DNA of 64,000 nucleotides. Origin: Capitulum mitella. Taxonomy: Eukaryota > Arthropoda > Thecostraca > Pollicipedomorpha > Pollicipedidae. Made by a program: the position numbers and the translations under genes. Location: assembly GCA_030062745.1 (NCBI GenBank), contig CP099850.1, positions 1,240,001-1,304,000 on the forward strand, written 5' to 3'. The notes under the pieces are model-generated. The model saw only the letters and a list, made by a program, of their open reading frames with translations. It was not told the origin of the DNA and ran no database searches. Every line of letters starts with the position of its first letter. The stretch's first letter is position 1. Below are positions 22,566 to 35,562 of the stretch, one piece after another.

Positions 22566-25299
22566 CTTCTTTGGAGTAAGGTCATGAAGGTAACGGACCA
22601 AAGCGGGTCTCGAGATTTTGGGGGTGGGGTCTCTCCTGCGTAAATGTAGGCACTGTGACTGTGGGTGTTTTTGAACTGAACGTTTCGCTATGAATAATAA
22701 AGTTGCTTGTACATTTAGCTGTAACTTGTAATTTGTGAATGTATGGGATCCAAGGGATCAGTTATCTTTTCTCTTTAGTGCGCGGTGTCAAGGCTGTTCT
22801 ACAGTGAACGAACATTCGTCCCCTACCCCGGCTGCTAGTAACAACCGTATGAAAGGCGGTTAAAGAATAAATGATGCTGCACTCGGAGGCGGAGTCTGTT
22901 GATTAAGACCCTTCACCTTGTAACGCGCTTTGCCAGCGTGTGACAAGGGGGTCCGTGGACACATGAGGTACACCTTCCACAGTAAAATATTTCTTAGAAT
23001 ATCTTGTGTCCCGAAAAATAGAGCAAACCTTAAAAGAGCTGTGAAAAGGTTTATTTTGGACAAAAACAAAAATTAGTCGTAAAAACAATATAAGTAGCTG
23101 ATCAAGCAAGTTACACTGAGTCGTATAATTCATGTCCTTCCACATCATATTGAAATTGAAAGATAGTCAGATTGTTTTTTCTGTTCTTCCTTTCTGTTCC
23201 TGTTCTGTTTGCTTCTGTTTCTTTTCCGTTTGTTTATTTACGTTCTTTTTAGCTAACCCCATTTCACACCCGAGCATGGTATTCCTCGCGAACCGGGCGG
23301 CGTTACTAGCCTGCTACCTGCTTACCCGGCTCGCGAGGCCCATCACTATCATCGGTGGTGGGAGTAGATTTGAAAAAAAAGAATGGTGGGGAGTGGTGCG
23401 ACCCGAAGTAAGTCTTCGAGTATTGTAGAAATCATGGTATTTCAAGTAACTGGGTCACACGGGCATGGAAGGGCACTCCTGCCTACCCATTAACGGGTAC
23501 GGGATTGAAAAAAAAATATATTTCGGCGGGGGCGGCTTGGGTCAGGAGAACAGAACATCTGACAAGGTACAACAGTACAGGACATGATTAACTGGAGGCA
23601 AACCAAAGCGTTGCTCGATTGGTTTGAGGTCAAAATCGAAGCTTTGTATCGCACGCAGACCTGTGCACCCGCGTAACACACTTATCTAAATAAAGGTACT
23701 AAGGTAAGAGTCACAAATTTCTCTCAGACGGAGCATCCCACGTCCAACAAGCTACATTCTCACATGGATGGCATCTGGCCACTGATGCTCTAAATCTTGC
23801 TTGCACTGGATGGCGTTTATGACTTTACAGCCTATCACAAAATTTGGGGTCTTCAGCACCAACGGTTCCTAAACCGAAGGCCCGACTGGCAAAGGCGTGC
23901 ACCTCAGTACGTGCGTTCCGTAACGCTTGGTTGAAGCTATTGACATGCAGAATAGCCACATATATCGACTGCCACGTATCTCGTGCTGCTGCCCGTCAGT
24001 TTTCAGCATTCCAGCGGTAGTACTTTTGCGGTAATGCATGAGGGATGTTGTTCTTGGGCACCTCGCGCTTCACGTGCAAGCTGCACCCCTGTTTCGACCT
24101 GAATCCATCGAAATTGATTGCCAAGCTACCCATCCGCCTTTCCAAATCGTCATCGTGTCAAAACTGCGCCGTTTGCGCCCCGGCCATTGACCCATATGAA
24201 ACACAAGGGTGTTAAAAAGGCGCACGTGCGTCGCACGCGATCCGTTGGGCTATGCCCATCATTTTGGGTATCGTTGAATACAGGTGTGGCGCCACGTATT
24301 TTTGACTGTGGGGTACTACCATGGTCGCACCCCAGACGGTGAGTTCTTGAAAGGAGACCTCCCTCCTCAAAACTGGGTCTCTCCCCTGATTTGGGCCACT
24401 TCATTTTTCGATTGACAACCTTTGCAATAAAAAACTTGTTCCTGATCTGACCGAAATGGCGGTAAAGTTGGCAATCCCCGTTGCATAAAATTTTGCGTTT
24501 TACATTATAAAGCAAACGCTGAAATTCGAATGCACCGAAACATACACCAAACATGCACCGAAATTCAGATCTCTCTCGAAGTCGGGCTGATAATCTTCTC
24601 GCACCAGCCAGTTTCATTAAAATGATTAAACGTTCGGAATGCTTCCACCTGCAAAACAACTTCACAATTCTGTCTGAGCCCATGAGTTGTAATCATTGTG
24701 GGGTACTGGGTATAGGCAGCAAAGCTATAGAAACTTAATAGGCAGTACCCCACAATCAAATAACTGTGGGATGCTGGTACCCCAGGTACGCCACGGTGAC
24801 GCCGCCCATGGTTAAACAGCCCTAGTGCTGGTTTATCTACCCACCAAATTTCAGCCGCCTAGGTCATTTTTAACGGCACTCGGAGGTTGTCCGAGTCCAA
24901 ATCGAAACACGCGCCCGTGGATCGCTACGTGGATCGCACGTGTGTGCCGACCACAAGAGCGAGTACCTGCAAGTGGGGCCATGTTTTCGCCAACTCTTGG
25001 GTAAACAGCACTCGCCGTTTGACCTGTAGCCGTGATCAACTGAATTCTGCAGAGGTCTGACTCGCGCCACGTGGCACGTGTCACACGCTAGGCATCGCTT
25101 GGCAACATACACCACAATCTGTCCGCCGAGTCCGCGCTTCCCACGATGTCACTTGTATCACGATCGGCTGGCGCGTTCGGGCGCTAGACGCTCGGAAACT
25201 GGGCCTCACTAACTGACAAACACCTCAATCCTAACTTTTCCGAGCGACCGCCATGCATGAAATCTTACTCGCTTAGGTTGCAAAGCGTGCTTTCAGCTC
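22566..25299. other. non-coding stretch, no gene seen
   Basis: No protein family is recognised on either strand. A minus frame of 177 codons at 24150-24683 lacks recognisable motifs and is probably chance. The stretch is of mixed composition, with poly-T runs near 23.2 kb. Confidence 0.35.
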
Positions 25300-25765
25300 C
25301 TCCGATTTTGAACAACACAGAACACGAACGCAGACATAAACAGGACGCACTCATCGTTGGACGCAGCGAGGTACTGGTGCAGCGGAAGGCGCACCAACGA
25401 CGGTAGCGCCGTTTGATGGTGGCGCCGCCATGACGGCTGATTACGCCGTCAAAGCACTGCGATGATAACGCCGCCAGAGCACGGCGACGGTGGCGCCCTC
25501 ATGGGAACGCGATGGTGACGCTAAGAACTGACCTGACCTGGAACGCGATGGTGACCCTAAGAAGCTGACCTCGGTGTCGGTGCCATCCGGGCATGGAGCG
25601 GAATAGCCAAGTCACGGCGACCATGGCGCTGCCTGTTCAGAGCTAGAACAACGTCGCCAGGAGACAACGGCCGTAGTGACATCAAATTCTGGGGCTGATA
25701 GCTCAAGAGCTTGATAGTTAATATCATAGAAAATTGAAATCAGGCTGAATCCAAAGGGCCACCAT
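25300..25765 (+). repeat. dispersed repeat family A, copy 3 (right half only)
   Basis: This segment matches 2290-2770 of copy 1, including the GGTGGCGCC-rich stretch and the end 'tgaaatcaggc.gaatccaaag'. It carries a local duplication around 'ggaacgcgatggtgac' (25508-25560). The left half is missing. Confidence 0.6.
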
Positions 25766-26256
25766 TATGATACATGAGCACCAATAACAATGCCTTTACA
25801 GTGGCTTAGCCAAAAGCCAACTTAAAATAGCAAAAATGGCTCATCTGTATCGATTTTCTTTTGCTCCACTTCCGTCTCAGTAGTGTTACAATAGTTTTGT
25901 TCTACATTCGTCCCAATGGCCTTCACTTACATCTGCTCTCAGCAGACCTGGGTTTCAGTCCAACACAGTCAGTATGAATTCCAGTCTGAATCCAGGCGCC
26001 TTGAGACCGAGTCTGATTCCGATTCAGAATCTCTCCAGTGACTGGGACTCCAAGTCTGAGTCATGCCTAAAACTTAAAGTTGATTCCGACTTCGAATTAA
26101 CTCTCGGTCTTCAACCAGCCTGACCTTGAATTCTCCAATTTAAGCTTTCAAAAGGCCTGAATCTAAGTCAGAGTCCAAATCCGGGTAAGGCCTAAAAAGG
26201 CAACCACGGCTGCAAAAGCTCATTGGAAGCACAATGGCAATTAATGCATTAGGCTA

Positions 26257-28327
26257 GGGGAGACCGGGGTCAAATGTAACACGGGGCAATTGTAACAGAA
26301 GCTTTAACTTCGAAACTTACAGATGGATGACGCTGGAGGAACTACTGGACATGCGCAGTAAGCTGTTCCTTTTCCTCACGGGGTTTCAGGCCGGTGCGGC
26401 GGATGAGTCGATTGTGCTGTTCACAGTTGTGTTTTTTAGAGTGTGTTGTAACTTTGTTTATTTTTTAATATGATCAGCTCATTCACGTATCTTACTAGCC
26501 ACGGGTTTAAGAGTTTGTGTGGGGTGGGTGGGGGTACCTGGTCAAAAAATGAGTGCATCAGTTGCCGCCCACGTCGCCTTGTTTTGCGTCGTTTTTGTCT
26601 CAAAGATGGCGTGGCGTGACGGGGACAATTGTAACATTTTTGCTGGGATCAAATATAACAGTGTTACAATTGACCCCTATGACCAGACCATTAAACCTAC
26701 ATTTACGTAAAATATCAATGCACTTGGCATAAATGTAACCACTGGGGACGGAGGCTATGGAACACGCCCCGTCCAAATAATCAACATGCAATTTTGTCCC
26801 CAAATTCACTATCAATATCATTCAAAAATCATACTTACGGTATTATTGTCACCAGTCCCTGATTTATCTGTTAGGTACTGTTTTATCAGTCTTAATTTTA
26901 AGACGTGGTTACATTTTTGGCGGCTAGTGACCGTCGTCTTACCGTAAATGTTTTACCTTCAAAGCGGATTTATTAAGATATTTTATTATTTGGTTTATTT
27001 ATTATTTTATTGACTAAAAAGTTCTAGTTTGACTTCATTTGGATATTTCTGGGAGAAGTATGGGACATTTGTATATAGTTTAATTTGTCTTCCTCTGAAT
27101 GTTACATTGAAAATACATCATTATATCCTTGCATCATGGATGATAAATATCATGCATCATTCCTGGAGAGGCTGATACATTGGGGATCGACAAGCCTGGT
27201 CCATCGGGGATCGAACAGTCTCGTCCATCGCGGATCGCCTCAAAGCAGCTCACCCCTGAAGCGATTCGGCCGCTACCCAGGGCGGGTGCAAGAAAAAACA
27301 ACAGTGCGGGTCGAAAGTGAAAGGCCGCAATTCTGACTGACACTCCAGAAAAGACAGCGATAAAGCTAGAAGAGAGTCGAAAGGATTGCAAACAAGCATC
27401 GAAGAAGCTAAATTTTGACAAGGACAAGCATGAAGAGAAGATAAAGGCTGGTGGGAAGAAGGCTCGGAAGACAGCACGCAGGGAAAGCAGCAGTGATGAT
27501 GAAGAAGACGTCTTCTGCCTTGTGTGCGTTGAAAGCTTCAGAAACAGTCGATCCAAAGAAAGGTGGATCCGGTGCCAAATGTGCGCAATGTGGGCCCACG
27601 AGGCGTTTACCGCAATCGAAAAGTATGGGGCTTACATATGCGAAAACTGTGAATCAGACACCGAGCAGGCGATGATAGACCGAGCTCATAGACAGACAGA
27701 TAGACAGAGATATTAGAGGTGTCGTGTTTCCTCTACTTCAGCACAAATACTCAAGGCATGTTTTGGACCTCAGAGGTCCCGTTACTGAATTTCCAAGCTC
27801 GAGATGGCTGTGATGTTCTTTCCAGAAAGACCTTTGTTTTGTTGTGAAATCACACTTTGTTTGATGAGACATCGGTTCTTGGCCTGAGAAACGTGGAGCT
27901 GTTATTTAACTCAGGAAAAGCTGCTGTAGTACTTGAGCTTTACGCCGTTGCAAATGGTATTTTTGTATTGGAGCTGTGATTTTAATCCAGGAAAGGCTCA
28001 GGATGTAAGAGACAATGTTGTTCAGTAGAGGCTGTTGTCGACAAAAGTGGCTTTCACCACACCACTACATCATTCGCTAACATGTTACATTTGATCCTAG
28101 GTGCTGTTACAATTTACCCCGTACCTGGGGTTAATTGTAACAGCTGAAGCGACTTTTTGAAACAGTAATTTCGATACCTTTAAGTCGTTATTTCGGGATC
28201 GTTTCGTATCCACTGCAAAGGCAAAACATCAGGGTTTGTGAAAACTCGAGAAAATATTCCCCAATCCGAAATATTTTTGTTCCAGGATCGAAAAGGTAAA
28301 AATGTAACATTTGACCCCGGTCTCCCC
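26257..28327 (+). mobile_element. pogo-like DNA transposon remnant, 2071 bp
   Basis: TA dinucleotides flank a terminal inverted repeat whose first 21 bases are perfect at both ends, starting GGGGAGACCGGGGTCAAATG. A 16-bp motif with consensus GGGGNCAAWTGTAACA recurs nine times, direct or inverted, clustered near both ends: 26266, 26283, 26621, 26645, 26662, 28083, 28105, 28127 and 28303. These look like transposase binding sites. The interior keeps only the C-terminal part of a transposase (27324-27716); the DDE core and the N-terminal DNA-binding domain are gone. Confidence 0.75.
27324..27716 (+). pseudogene. C-terminal transposase fragment with PHD-like zinc finger
   Basis: An open 130-codon frame begins AAILTDTPEK, typical of the tail that follows the DDE domain in pogo/Tigger-type transposases. 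A lysine-rich region follows, then a PHD-like finger: CLVC, CQMC, WAHEAF, CENC. The cysteine normally following HEA is Phe here, so one zinc ligand is lost. There is no start codon of its own and no upstream DDE domain. It lies entirely inside the inverted-repeat element, which supports its origin as that element's transposase. Confidence 0.7.
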
Positions 28328-28329
28328 TA

Positions 28330-28689
28330 TTTCCCTGCAGGTATTAATCTCCTTGACCACAGCAAGAGGCGTTGTTAAGATTAAGCTGATGTTTGTACCT
28401 TCCTTCAGGTAGCGTCCAGCTTCACTCACCATCTTATTCCAACCTGACGGTTCTGCCAGTCGTGCATGCCATACACGGAACAAACGTCATATTACTCTGG
28501 CTACGCTCCGCCCCAGGTGCCGTTAAGCATAGACCAAAGCCACAATGGGAAGGGGGCTGATCAGCGTAAACATGTCTTCTGTGTATAACTGCCAAGGGCG
28601 GCTGAAGTGGGGAAGGGGGACAGTCGCCCCCCCCCCCGATTGCGATGGGTCTTGGGCAAGACTATATTTCTGTCCCCCCATTTATGATC
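28330..28689. other. non-coding stretch between element and satellite
   Basis: No gene is recognised. It includes a poly-C run at 28629-28638 and leads into the satellite array. Confidence 0.4.
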
Positions 28690-30240
28690 TTGAGGGGCCT
28701 CGTAAGAAATTGGACAGAAAAGAAAATGGGGATAAAAGCGACGAACATGCTAAAAACCAAAAAGAAAGGCAAATGCAACTATGCAGGCAGGGAAGCAGGC
28801 ACATGGCGTGCGTGTTCTTTCAAGTCGTACTTTGTTAGGTGCCTCAGCTTTCTTCCGGTAGGGGCCTCGAACAGGTTGGACCCAAAACTGGCCAGAGACC
28901 GCGAACTTACATTTTTTAAGGGGCCTCGCGGAATGGACCCGGGTGGCCTACCCCGGCACACAGTTTGGACCCTGCTAGGGGGTCCGGCTTCCATTCAATG
29001 GAGGGCCTCGTGTTGATTACACTCAAAGGTGGTCTAGCGACCAGGACTCATAATTTCCAGGGGCCTCAGAATCAATGGACTGGGGTGGCCTGCGCTGAAC
29101 CAGGGTCCGAACCCTGCTAGAGGGCCCGGCTTAGGTCCGAATTAGGGCCTCGTACCGATTATACTCAAAGGTGGTTCAGCGACCAGGACCAGGACAATTT
29201 TTAGAGGGCCTCACAGAATTAATGAATTGGGTGGCCTGCGATAAGCCGGAGCTCGAACTCTGCTAGGGGGACCTCATACCGATTATCATTTAAAAGCAAA
29301 ACAGGGCACGGAAACCTACAGTTTTTTCGAGAGGCCTCATAGAATGGACCCAGGGGGCCTTCGCTAAGCCATTTCGGGTCTCGAGGGGCACCCCAGCATC
29401 CGTCCGTAAGAGGGCCTTGCGCGAATTACACACAAAAGTGTCCCACAAACACACAGGGAACTTACAGTTTTTAAGGGGCCTCACGTAATGGACCCGGCAG
29501 GCCTCGGACATAGTTCGGACCATGAAAGGGGGCCCCCGGCTTCCACCCAAGAGAGGGTCTCTCGGCTTCCATCCCAGAGAGGGTTTCTTGTCGATTATAC
29601 TCAGAAGTGGCCCGGAGATCAGGAACTGACAGTTTTTAGAGCACCTCACAGAATGGACTTGGGTTGCCTGCGCTGAAGCAAGGTTCAGGTCTTGGAGGGT
29701 GTCCCAGCTCCCGTAAGTAAGAGGGCGACATGTCAATTTTCCTCAAAAGTGGCCAAGAACCTGGTAGATACTAAATTTCCTAGGGGGGCCGCAAAACACA
29801 CCCGGATGACCTGCGCTGAACCGGAATCAACCCGTCCTGCCAGAGGGCCCCGGCTTACGTTCGTGAGAGGGCCTCATACCGATTACACCTAAAAACAGGC
29901 TAGAGACCGGGAATCTAATATTGTGTAAAGAGTAATGAGGCAGCGGTACCGTGTGCGACTCCGGGTGCGGCTCCGGACGCGCACATCGGAACGCCGTCTC
30001 GGAGAGCCGCCGCTAGGGGGCAGTGTGAGCCGCGGCCTGTACGAACGCCAGGAGGCGGCAAGGGCTGTGGTGTCTGCGTGTGTAGCCCGGAGCCTCGCAC
30101 GGCACCGCGGCCTCATTACTCTTTACAGTTGTTAGGGGGCCTCACAAAATGGACCTGGTTAGCCTGGGTCTATTCTCTCACTAAATCGTTGCCACGACCC
30201 TGCCTCAGGGCCTTGGCTTCCGTCCGGAAGAGTGTCTGAT
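28690..30240 (+). repeat. satellite array, unit about 145 bp, roughly nine copies
   Basis: Each unit contains 'ggggcctca..aatggac', 'ggcctgcgctgaa', a 'ccctgctagagggc' segment and a 'cgattatactcaaa' segment. Unit starts fall near 28917, 29058, 29203, 29329, 29474, 29638, 29780 and 30133. Spacing is 126-164 bp apart from the last interval, which is enlarged by a MITE. Copies are well diverged, so the array is old. Frames across it are not genes. Confidence 0.75.
29924..30127. mobile_element. 204-bp MITE inserted in the satellite array
   Basis: The terminal inverted repeats are 30 bp with two mismatches, starting TGTAAAGAGTAATGAGGC at both ends. The GC-rich interior is related to the repeat at 22381-22565. 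It interrupts one satellite unit, so it arrived after the array formed. The target duplication could not be defined. Confidence 0.75.
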
Positions 30241-31436
30241 TGGTTATTGGGTTAGTTACGGCGTTCTGAACCAAAAGTCGATATGTGGACATGTGGACAT
30301 GTGGACTAGCTGTGGACGTCAGGACTTCACGTTGGGACCGAGCTGTGCCGCACCTGAGAGTTTAACGGTTCAGTGCCAGATTTCGCACAACGCACGACTG
30401 GATCGTGGACTTACCCCGCCCTGTCGGGCAAAATACGACTTCCATTAAGTGAAACATGGGCTTTTTTGGGGATGAGGGCCCTTCGCAGGGAAGCGTGGAC
30501 TCTCAAGATCAAGGAGCCTCGAAATTCCGTTTTGCCTCCTATGGTCAAATACGATTCGCCGCCACTGATAATTGCCGATTGGTTTTTTGTCAGCCATCCG
30601 TGCTGATGGCTAAGGATAGAGGCCACAAAAAATGCCGCACCTCAGTCAGCCTTCTGACTGACAGAATGCATGATTTGGCTCACTGCATACATACATCTTC
30701 GAATTATGTGGAGCAGTTCAAAGTAATATCAAACACTTCGTTCATTTGCGAATGTTCAGCAAATATTCAGGATGAAAAAACGGATAAACGAAACATTCGT
30801 CGAATGCTCTAACCTTCAAATCAAGATCCAAACATTTGCCGAATCCGGAAATTCGGCCAAAAATCCGAATAACCCAAATAAACATGGGTGTGTTTTTTTT
30901 TTTTTTGGAAAATGGTTGTAAGTACCCAAAAGTCATATGGGGGCATCGAGACATTGCGTATCGGAGGGGGACGGGATCGTGACAAGCATTTATGCCTAAA
31001 GTTCAGAGAAATGAGTTTTAAAACGTATTACGGGAGATAAATTACGGAAGGATGACTTCTATAAATCATGAATGGGTTTATGGCGACGACATCTTTAAAA
31101 GCTTTATCTGGTTTTTATCTGGTTTTCCGTAACATTTTCTGGTTTTCCGTTTATTTGGTTCTTGTCTGGTTTTTGCGTTATCCCAAAAACGCACTCGGGG
31201 AATATTTAAGATTGGTTATGGATTATCATGTATCGTGTAAAAAAATCACATTTTGGTCATCTTAGACCAATATTTCACGCATTTTAGTTATTGCATTTAT
31301 CGACAGTGATATCGGTAGGCGAAATACAACACAAAATACTAGAGAAGGGAGCCAATCGGCGAGCGGAAAATACGTAGGTAAACTTTGGACGGACCTGATG
31401 CTTGCTCAGCACTCTGTCTGGCTGTACCAGATGCAG
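30241..31436. other. non-coding stretch, no gene seen
   Basis: No recognisable protein family. A poly-T run lies at 30893-30906, and short repeats of 'ctggtttt' occur at 31108-31170. Confidence 0.35.
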
Positions 31437-32785
31437 TTACAAACGGAAGCGACGATTGTTTCGACAAACCACACTAACGTATTTCGACCTATCCACGCAA
31501 TACATACCTGCGAGGGAGATTCGACGAACAGCAGCGGTACTTGCCTGAATCCACGATGGCCGCGTCCATAATTTTGGTGTTCGTCAACTGATGTAAGCTT
31601 CGAAATCGTTGAGGCTAACGATACGCCTACCCGATTCATCGGCGATTGTAATGTTGGAAAGAAAATGGGGTAAATAGATTAAACTTGGGCTGGCAGCCAG
31701 AGCACTCACCTACCCCCGTAAAATATGAGTAAACGAGGGCGAGTTGGCAAGAATAAATGGTACTCACGCTTTGTTTCGTAAAGATGTCCTCTCCATTCGT
31801 ACGTGCGCAGACAAAAAACACGATTTGAGCTCATACACTCCCTTTAATGGAGGACCTTTCTTCAGGACCCGGCTTGACACATTGTTGTTTGGAGTGTGGT
31901 GGGGAAAAGCAACTGGTGGGTGACAATGGAGTAAATGAGTTTCGATTATTGTTTACAAAGCTGATTTTAGATGGTTAACATCATGGAACTGAGAATATAA
32001 GCATATTTCAAAATTTAAACACAGTTTAAGATGTGGGTGCCCAAATCGTATTGTGGGTGCCCATTTCCACTTTGTGAATGCCGGGGCACCGACAAAGGGA
32101 TAGGAAAGCACACCCTACAGACGCGGTGATAAACGGCAGAGACGATTGTTTTGACACACAACACCAACGTATCTCGACCTATTCACGTAAGGCATAACTG
32201 CGGAGAAAATTCGTGGAGCCACAGCGGTACTTGCCTGAGTACATGATGGCTGCCTTCATAATTCCGATGTTCGTCAGCTGCTGTCAGATTCGACATCGCT
32301 GAGGCTAACGACACACGACACGTTTTATCGGTGATTGCAGTGATGGAAGGAACCGGAATAAATAGATAAAACTCGCCTACTTACCTCAGTAAAATATGAG
32401 CTAACGAGAGCGAGTTCGTAAGACTGAATGTTATTTACGCTTTGATTCATAGAAATGTTCTCTTCGTTTGCACGCGTACAGTGAAAAATCACGAGTAGAC
32501 ACCCTCCCTTTGATGGAGGACCTTGTTCCAGGAGCAGGCTTGAGACGATTTTGCTTGGAGGGTGGTGGGGAAAAGCAATTGGTGGCTGACGGTGCTATAA
32601 ATAAGTTCCGATTATTGCTGATAAAGGTGATTTTAGGTGGTTACCGTCATGGGCCCGTGAATTTAACCATATCTGAATACTCAGACATACTCTAGGTTGT
32701 GGGTGTCCAAGTCATATTGCGGGTGCCCATTTCCATTTTGTGGATGCTGGGGCACCCATAAGGTGATAGCAAACCACACCCCTGC
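31437..32785 (+). repeat. tandem duplication of a 650-bp segment
   Basis: The segment 31437-32100 is repeated, diverged, at about 32128-32785. Shared landmarks in order: 'acgattgttt.gac', 'cagcggtacttgcctga', 'aaaatatgag.aaacgag', 'gatggaggacctt', 'ggtggggaaaagcaa', 'gggtgcccatttccatttt'. Neither copy is coding. Each ends in a segment with inverted GGGTGCCC and GGGCACCC, so the unit may be a mobile element. Confidence 0.7.
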
Positions 32786-35562
32786 AAATAAGAATGCTCT
32801 GCTCTGTTTCCGCTCGTCCGTAACTTCCGCGCTCTGGGTGTGCGAGGTCGGGGCGCCGCAGCTGGCGTCAGAGGACCTCGAGATCAGGGGCGGATCTAGG
32901 GGAATACTGATAGGAGGACTGCACTCCCTAGCTCCAGCAGACGCACGGACGAGACAAAGCTTGAATTTCCCTTCAGACAACCTTTCCAGGACAGTCGTGT
33001 AAATCCTTGTCCCCCGGACCGCCTCTGGCACGAGGCCCAATGTCGAACGCCGCCGCCCTCGCCGCCGCCGATCGACGGTCGGCCTCTGCCCGGATGGTGA
33101 CGGCCTTGGCCTCGCGGAATTTGGCGCAACGCCAGCCCTGAGGCCCGGTCCCCGTAACCGTGACGTCACGGCGAATGCCCGCGAGTCGGCGTGGATTCCG
33201 TCCGCGACTGTCTCCGCCTGCAGCGGTCCTGACTCAGTGTCATTGCATGGCGCGGGTCGGGGTCCCATGATCTCGGAATCTGGTGTGCGCATAGAAACGT
33301 GGTATATGAAGATCTGGACAAGCTTCTCGGCGTTGTTTGCGAGAGGGCTGACAAACATGTTTGTGCCATCTGTTCAGGATTTCGGAGAGTACCGCTGACG
33401 CTTTCATGCCGTTGATGCGAACGTTCACGGGCTTATTCGTTTCGTCGACCCTCGTGCATCGCCTTACGGCTCTGAGTTAAGCCAAGGTTACACGATATCC
33501 CGTGCAGGTACCATAAATATACAGCAAGGGCGCAGCCAGGATTTCCTTAACAAGAGGGGGAGATCAGTGTTAACTGAAATCATACGAAGAACGCCTGCCG
33601 GAAAGACGATGTGCAATGGTTTTCACGAGAAATGTAAAGTTACGTAAGGGGCGGGGGGCTGGCCCCGGCCCCTCTTTGGCTGCGCCTGTGATGTAAGGCC
33701 CATATATATTCAAAACCCTCGACTCACGAAAGCTCTCCCATTCCACGTCGAGCGTCAAAGGCGGGCATATCAGGGCAGTTGACGCAGCTAGGACTCACCT
33801 AGCCAGCAGTTAATCTTGATGCACCCGAGTTCGACGGCGCCCTATGGCCCGGCAACAGGCTCGGACCCTGATATCTGATCAGAGTCCACGAGGCCAATGT
33901 CTGACGATGGCCAGACTCTGTTCACAGAAGTAACATGTGGCCGTCTCTATAAGGTGATTGCCAACTGTCCGTGCAACTGAGCATTCTTATCAGACTGTTG
34001 CGCTCAGGAACAGTTTCCTCTGTAGGGGAGGGGGTTGCGATGCCTGCACTGTAGTTAAATCGGGAAAACGGCGCGGGCTAATGATTGTGAAATGCGGACA
34101 ACTCTTCAGTCGTGCTCAGTACTCAAATTCCCATTCTCGTGGAGGCCGTGTCGTCCTGAAGTAAGTCCACGGTACGCACCGAAGTGAGTCCACAACACCT
34201 ACTGGCGGGGGTCAGTAGCATTTTCTGATGTGTCTCTGACATTTGCTAGATGGTCCTCAGATCTATTGACGGGGTCCATAATGCCTACTGTTGCGAGACC
34301 GTGACTCATACCGTGTGGGAGCCCTAAGACATCGCAATCGGCGCCCCCGTAAGCCCCCATACTCAATCATAATCCCCCAGTCAATCGTGCCAGCTACTGT
34401 CGGCGGTCTGCGGCCCCCGATGACGTCAGTCCGTAGTGCGTGCCAGCGGCGATGGGGTAACTGAACGACAGCAGAGGGGCAGTCGGCCGGCTCCACGCAG
34501 GCCAGTGACGTCTGCCGCCGAGGCAGAGTCTTGTGACCACGACCGGCACGCCCACACCGCTCAGACAGCTGGCACGAAGCCAGCCGCGTGACGCACGGCG
34601 CCCGCTCACCCCGACCACCGACCCGACCTCTCGGACGTCATCGACCGCTCCCGCGTAAAAATACGCCCCTCAGCTTGCGACCGCAAACACAGCGCTGCCG
34701 GTGGAATGGCTCTATTGGCTGAGACCGTCGGCCGGTGGCGGCAGCTCCGTCAGTATGGCACCCGGTTCGGCACGAACGCGTTGGTCCACACGCACACACC
34801 GGGTCGGGCATCGCTGCCTCCAGCTGCCAGCGGCATCTCGACGCGAGAAAACGTCTCCAGGTGGGGCCGTGTAGGCCCGTGGTCACGGTCACGCAGTCAC
34901 GGTCAGCGGTCACGAGCGCTCACTCCACACGGTGTACAGGACTGGCCACGCAGCCCGCCACACACAGCCGCACGGAGGCTCGCTGGCACACACGGTCACC
35001 CCAGGTGGCTGACACGGACACTCGGGAGTCGCACACGCTTGCCTCCAAGCAGTGGATACGGAGGCCACACAACAGGCACGCCTGGCGGCCGAAGAGCCAA
35101 CCAGCCCTGAGTGTGATGCACGCGCGCGGCGCGCGGCGTTTCCGGCAATGGTGGCCCCGTGACGGCTTCCAGAAACGGACAATGCCGATATGGCTTGAAC
35201 CGATATGGCTTCAGGCGGTCACCAGCACGATATTTTCATCCCATCACATAAATATCTGAACAGTCAGATCCACAACATATGCAAGTCGTATACAACGGGC
35301 AATGCGCTAACTATAAAGTTACAACGCGCACTTGACAACCCTCGATGAATGCCATGTAATTCCATCGCAGTTTACCGACGCTTATATCCGCTGTTTGTAC
35401 ATGCATGCCAACGAATGGCAATCTGCGTGCAGAGTAACGAAATACAGTGGCGAAAGTCGATTCTGACAAGGTTAACGCCGCCGTCCCGCAGCGGGCTCTT
35501 TCTTCAACTACCTAACGTCGGCGGAACCGAACGCATTGAAAAATACCCTACGGCCGTCGTGC
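32786..35562. other. GC-rich non-coding stretch with one MITE
   Basis: Long frames exist on both strands (for example 32681-33358 minus and 34735-35259 plus), but none resembles a known family and they overlap each other. They are most likely products of high GC content. Confidence 0.35.
33525..33690. mobile_element. short MITE, 166 bp
   Basis: The ends CAAGGGCGCAGCCA and, read inward from the right, CACAGGCGCAGCCA match at 12 of 14 positions. The interior is non-coding and GC-rich toward the right end. No clean target duplication was seen. Confidence 0.5.

Noticed and set aside
24150-24683. 177-codon minus-strand frame
   Set aside because: No family resemblance and unremarkable codon composition in a repeat-rich region.
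32681-33358. 225-codon minus-strand frame
   Set aside because: No recognisable domain, it overlaps other frames of similar length, and part lies in the 650-bp duplicated repeat.
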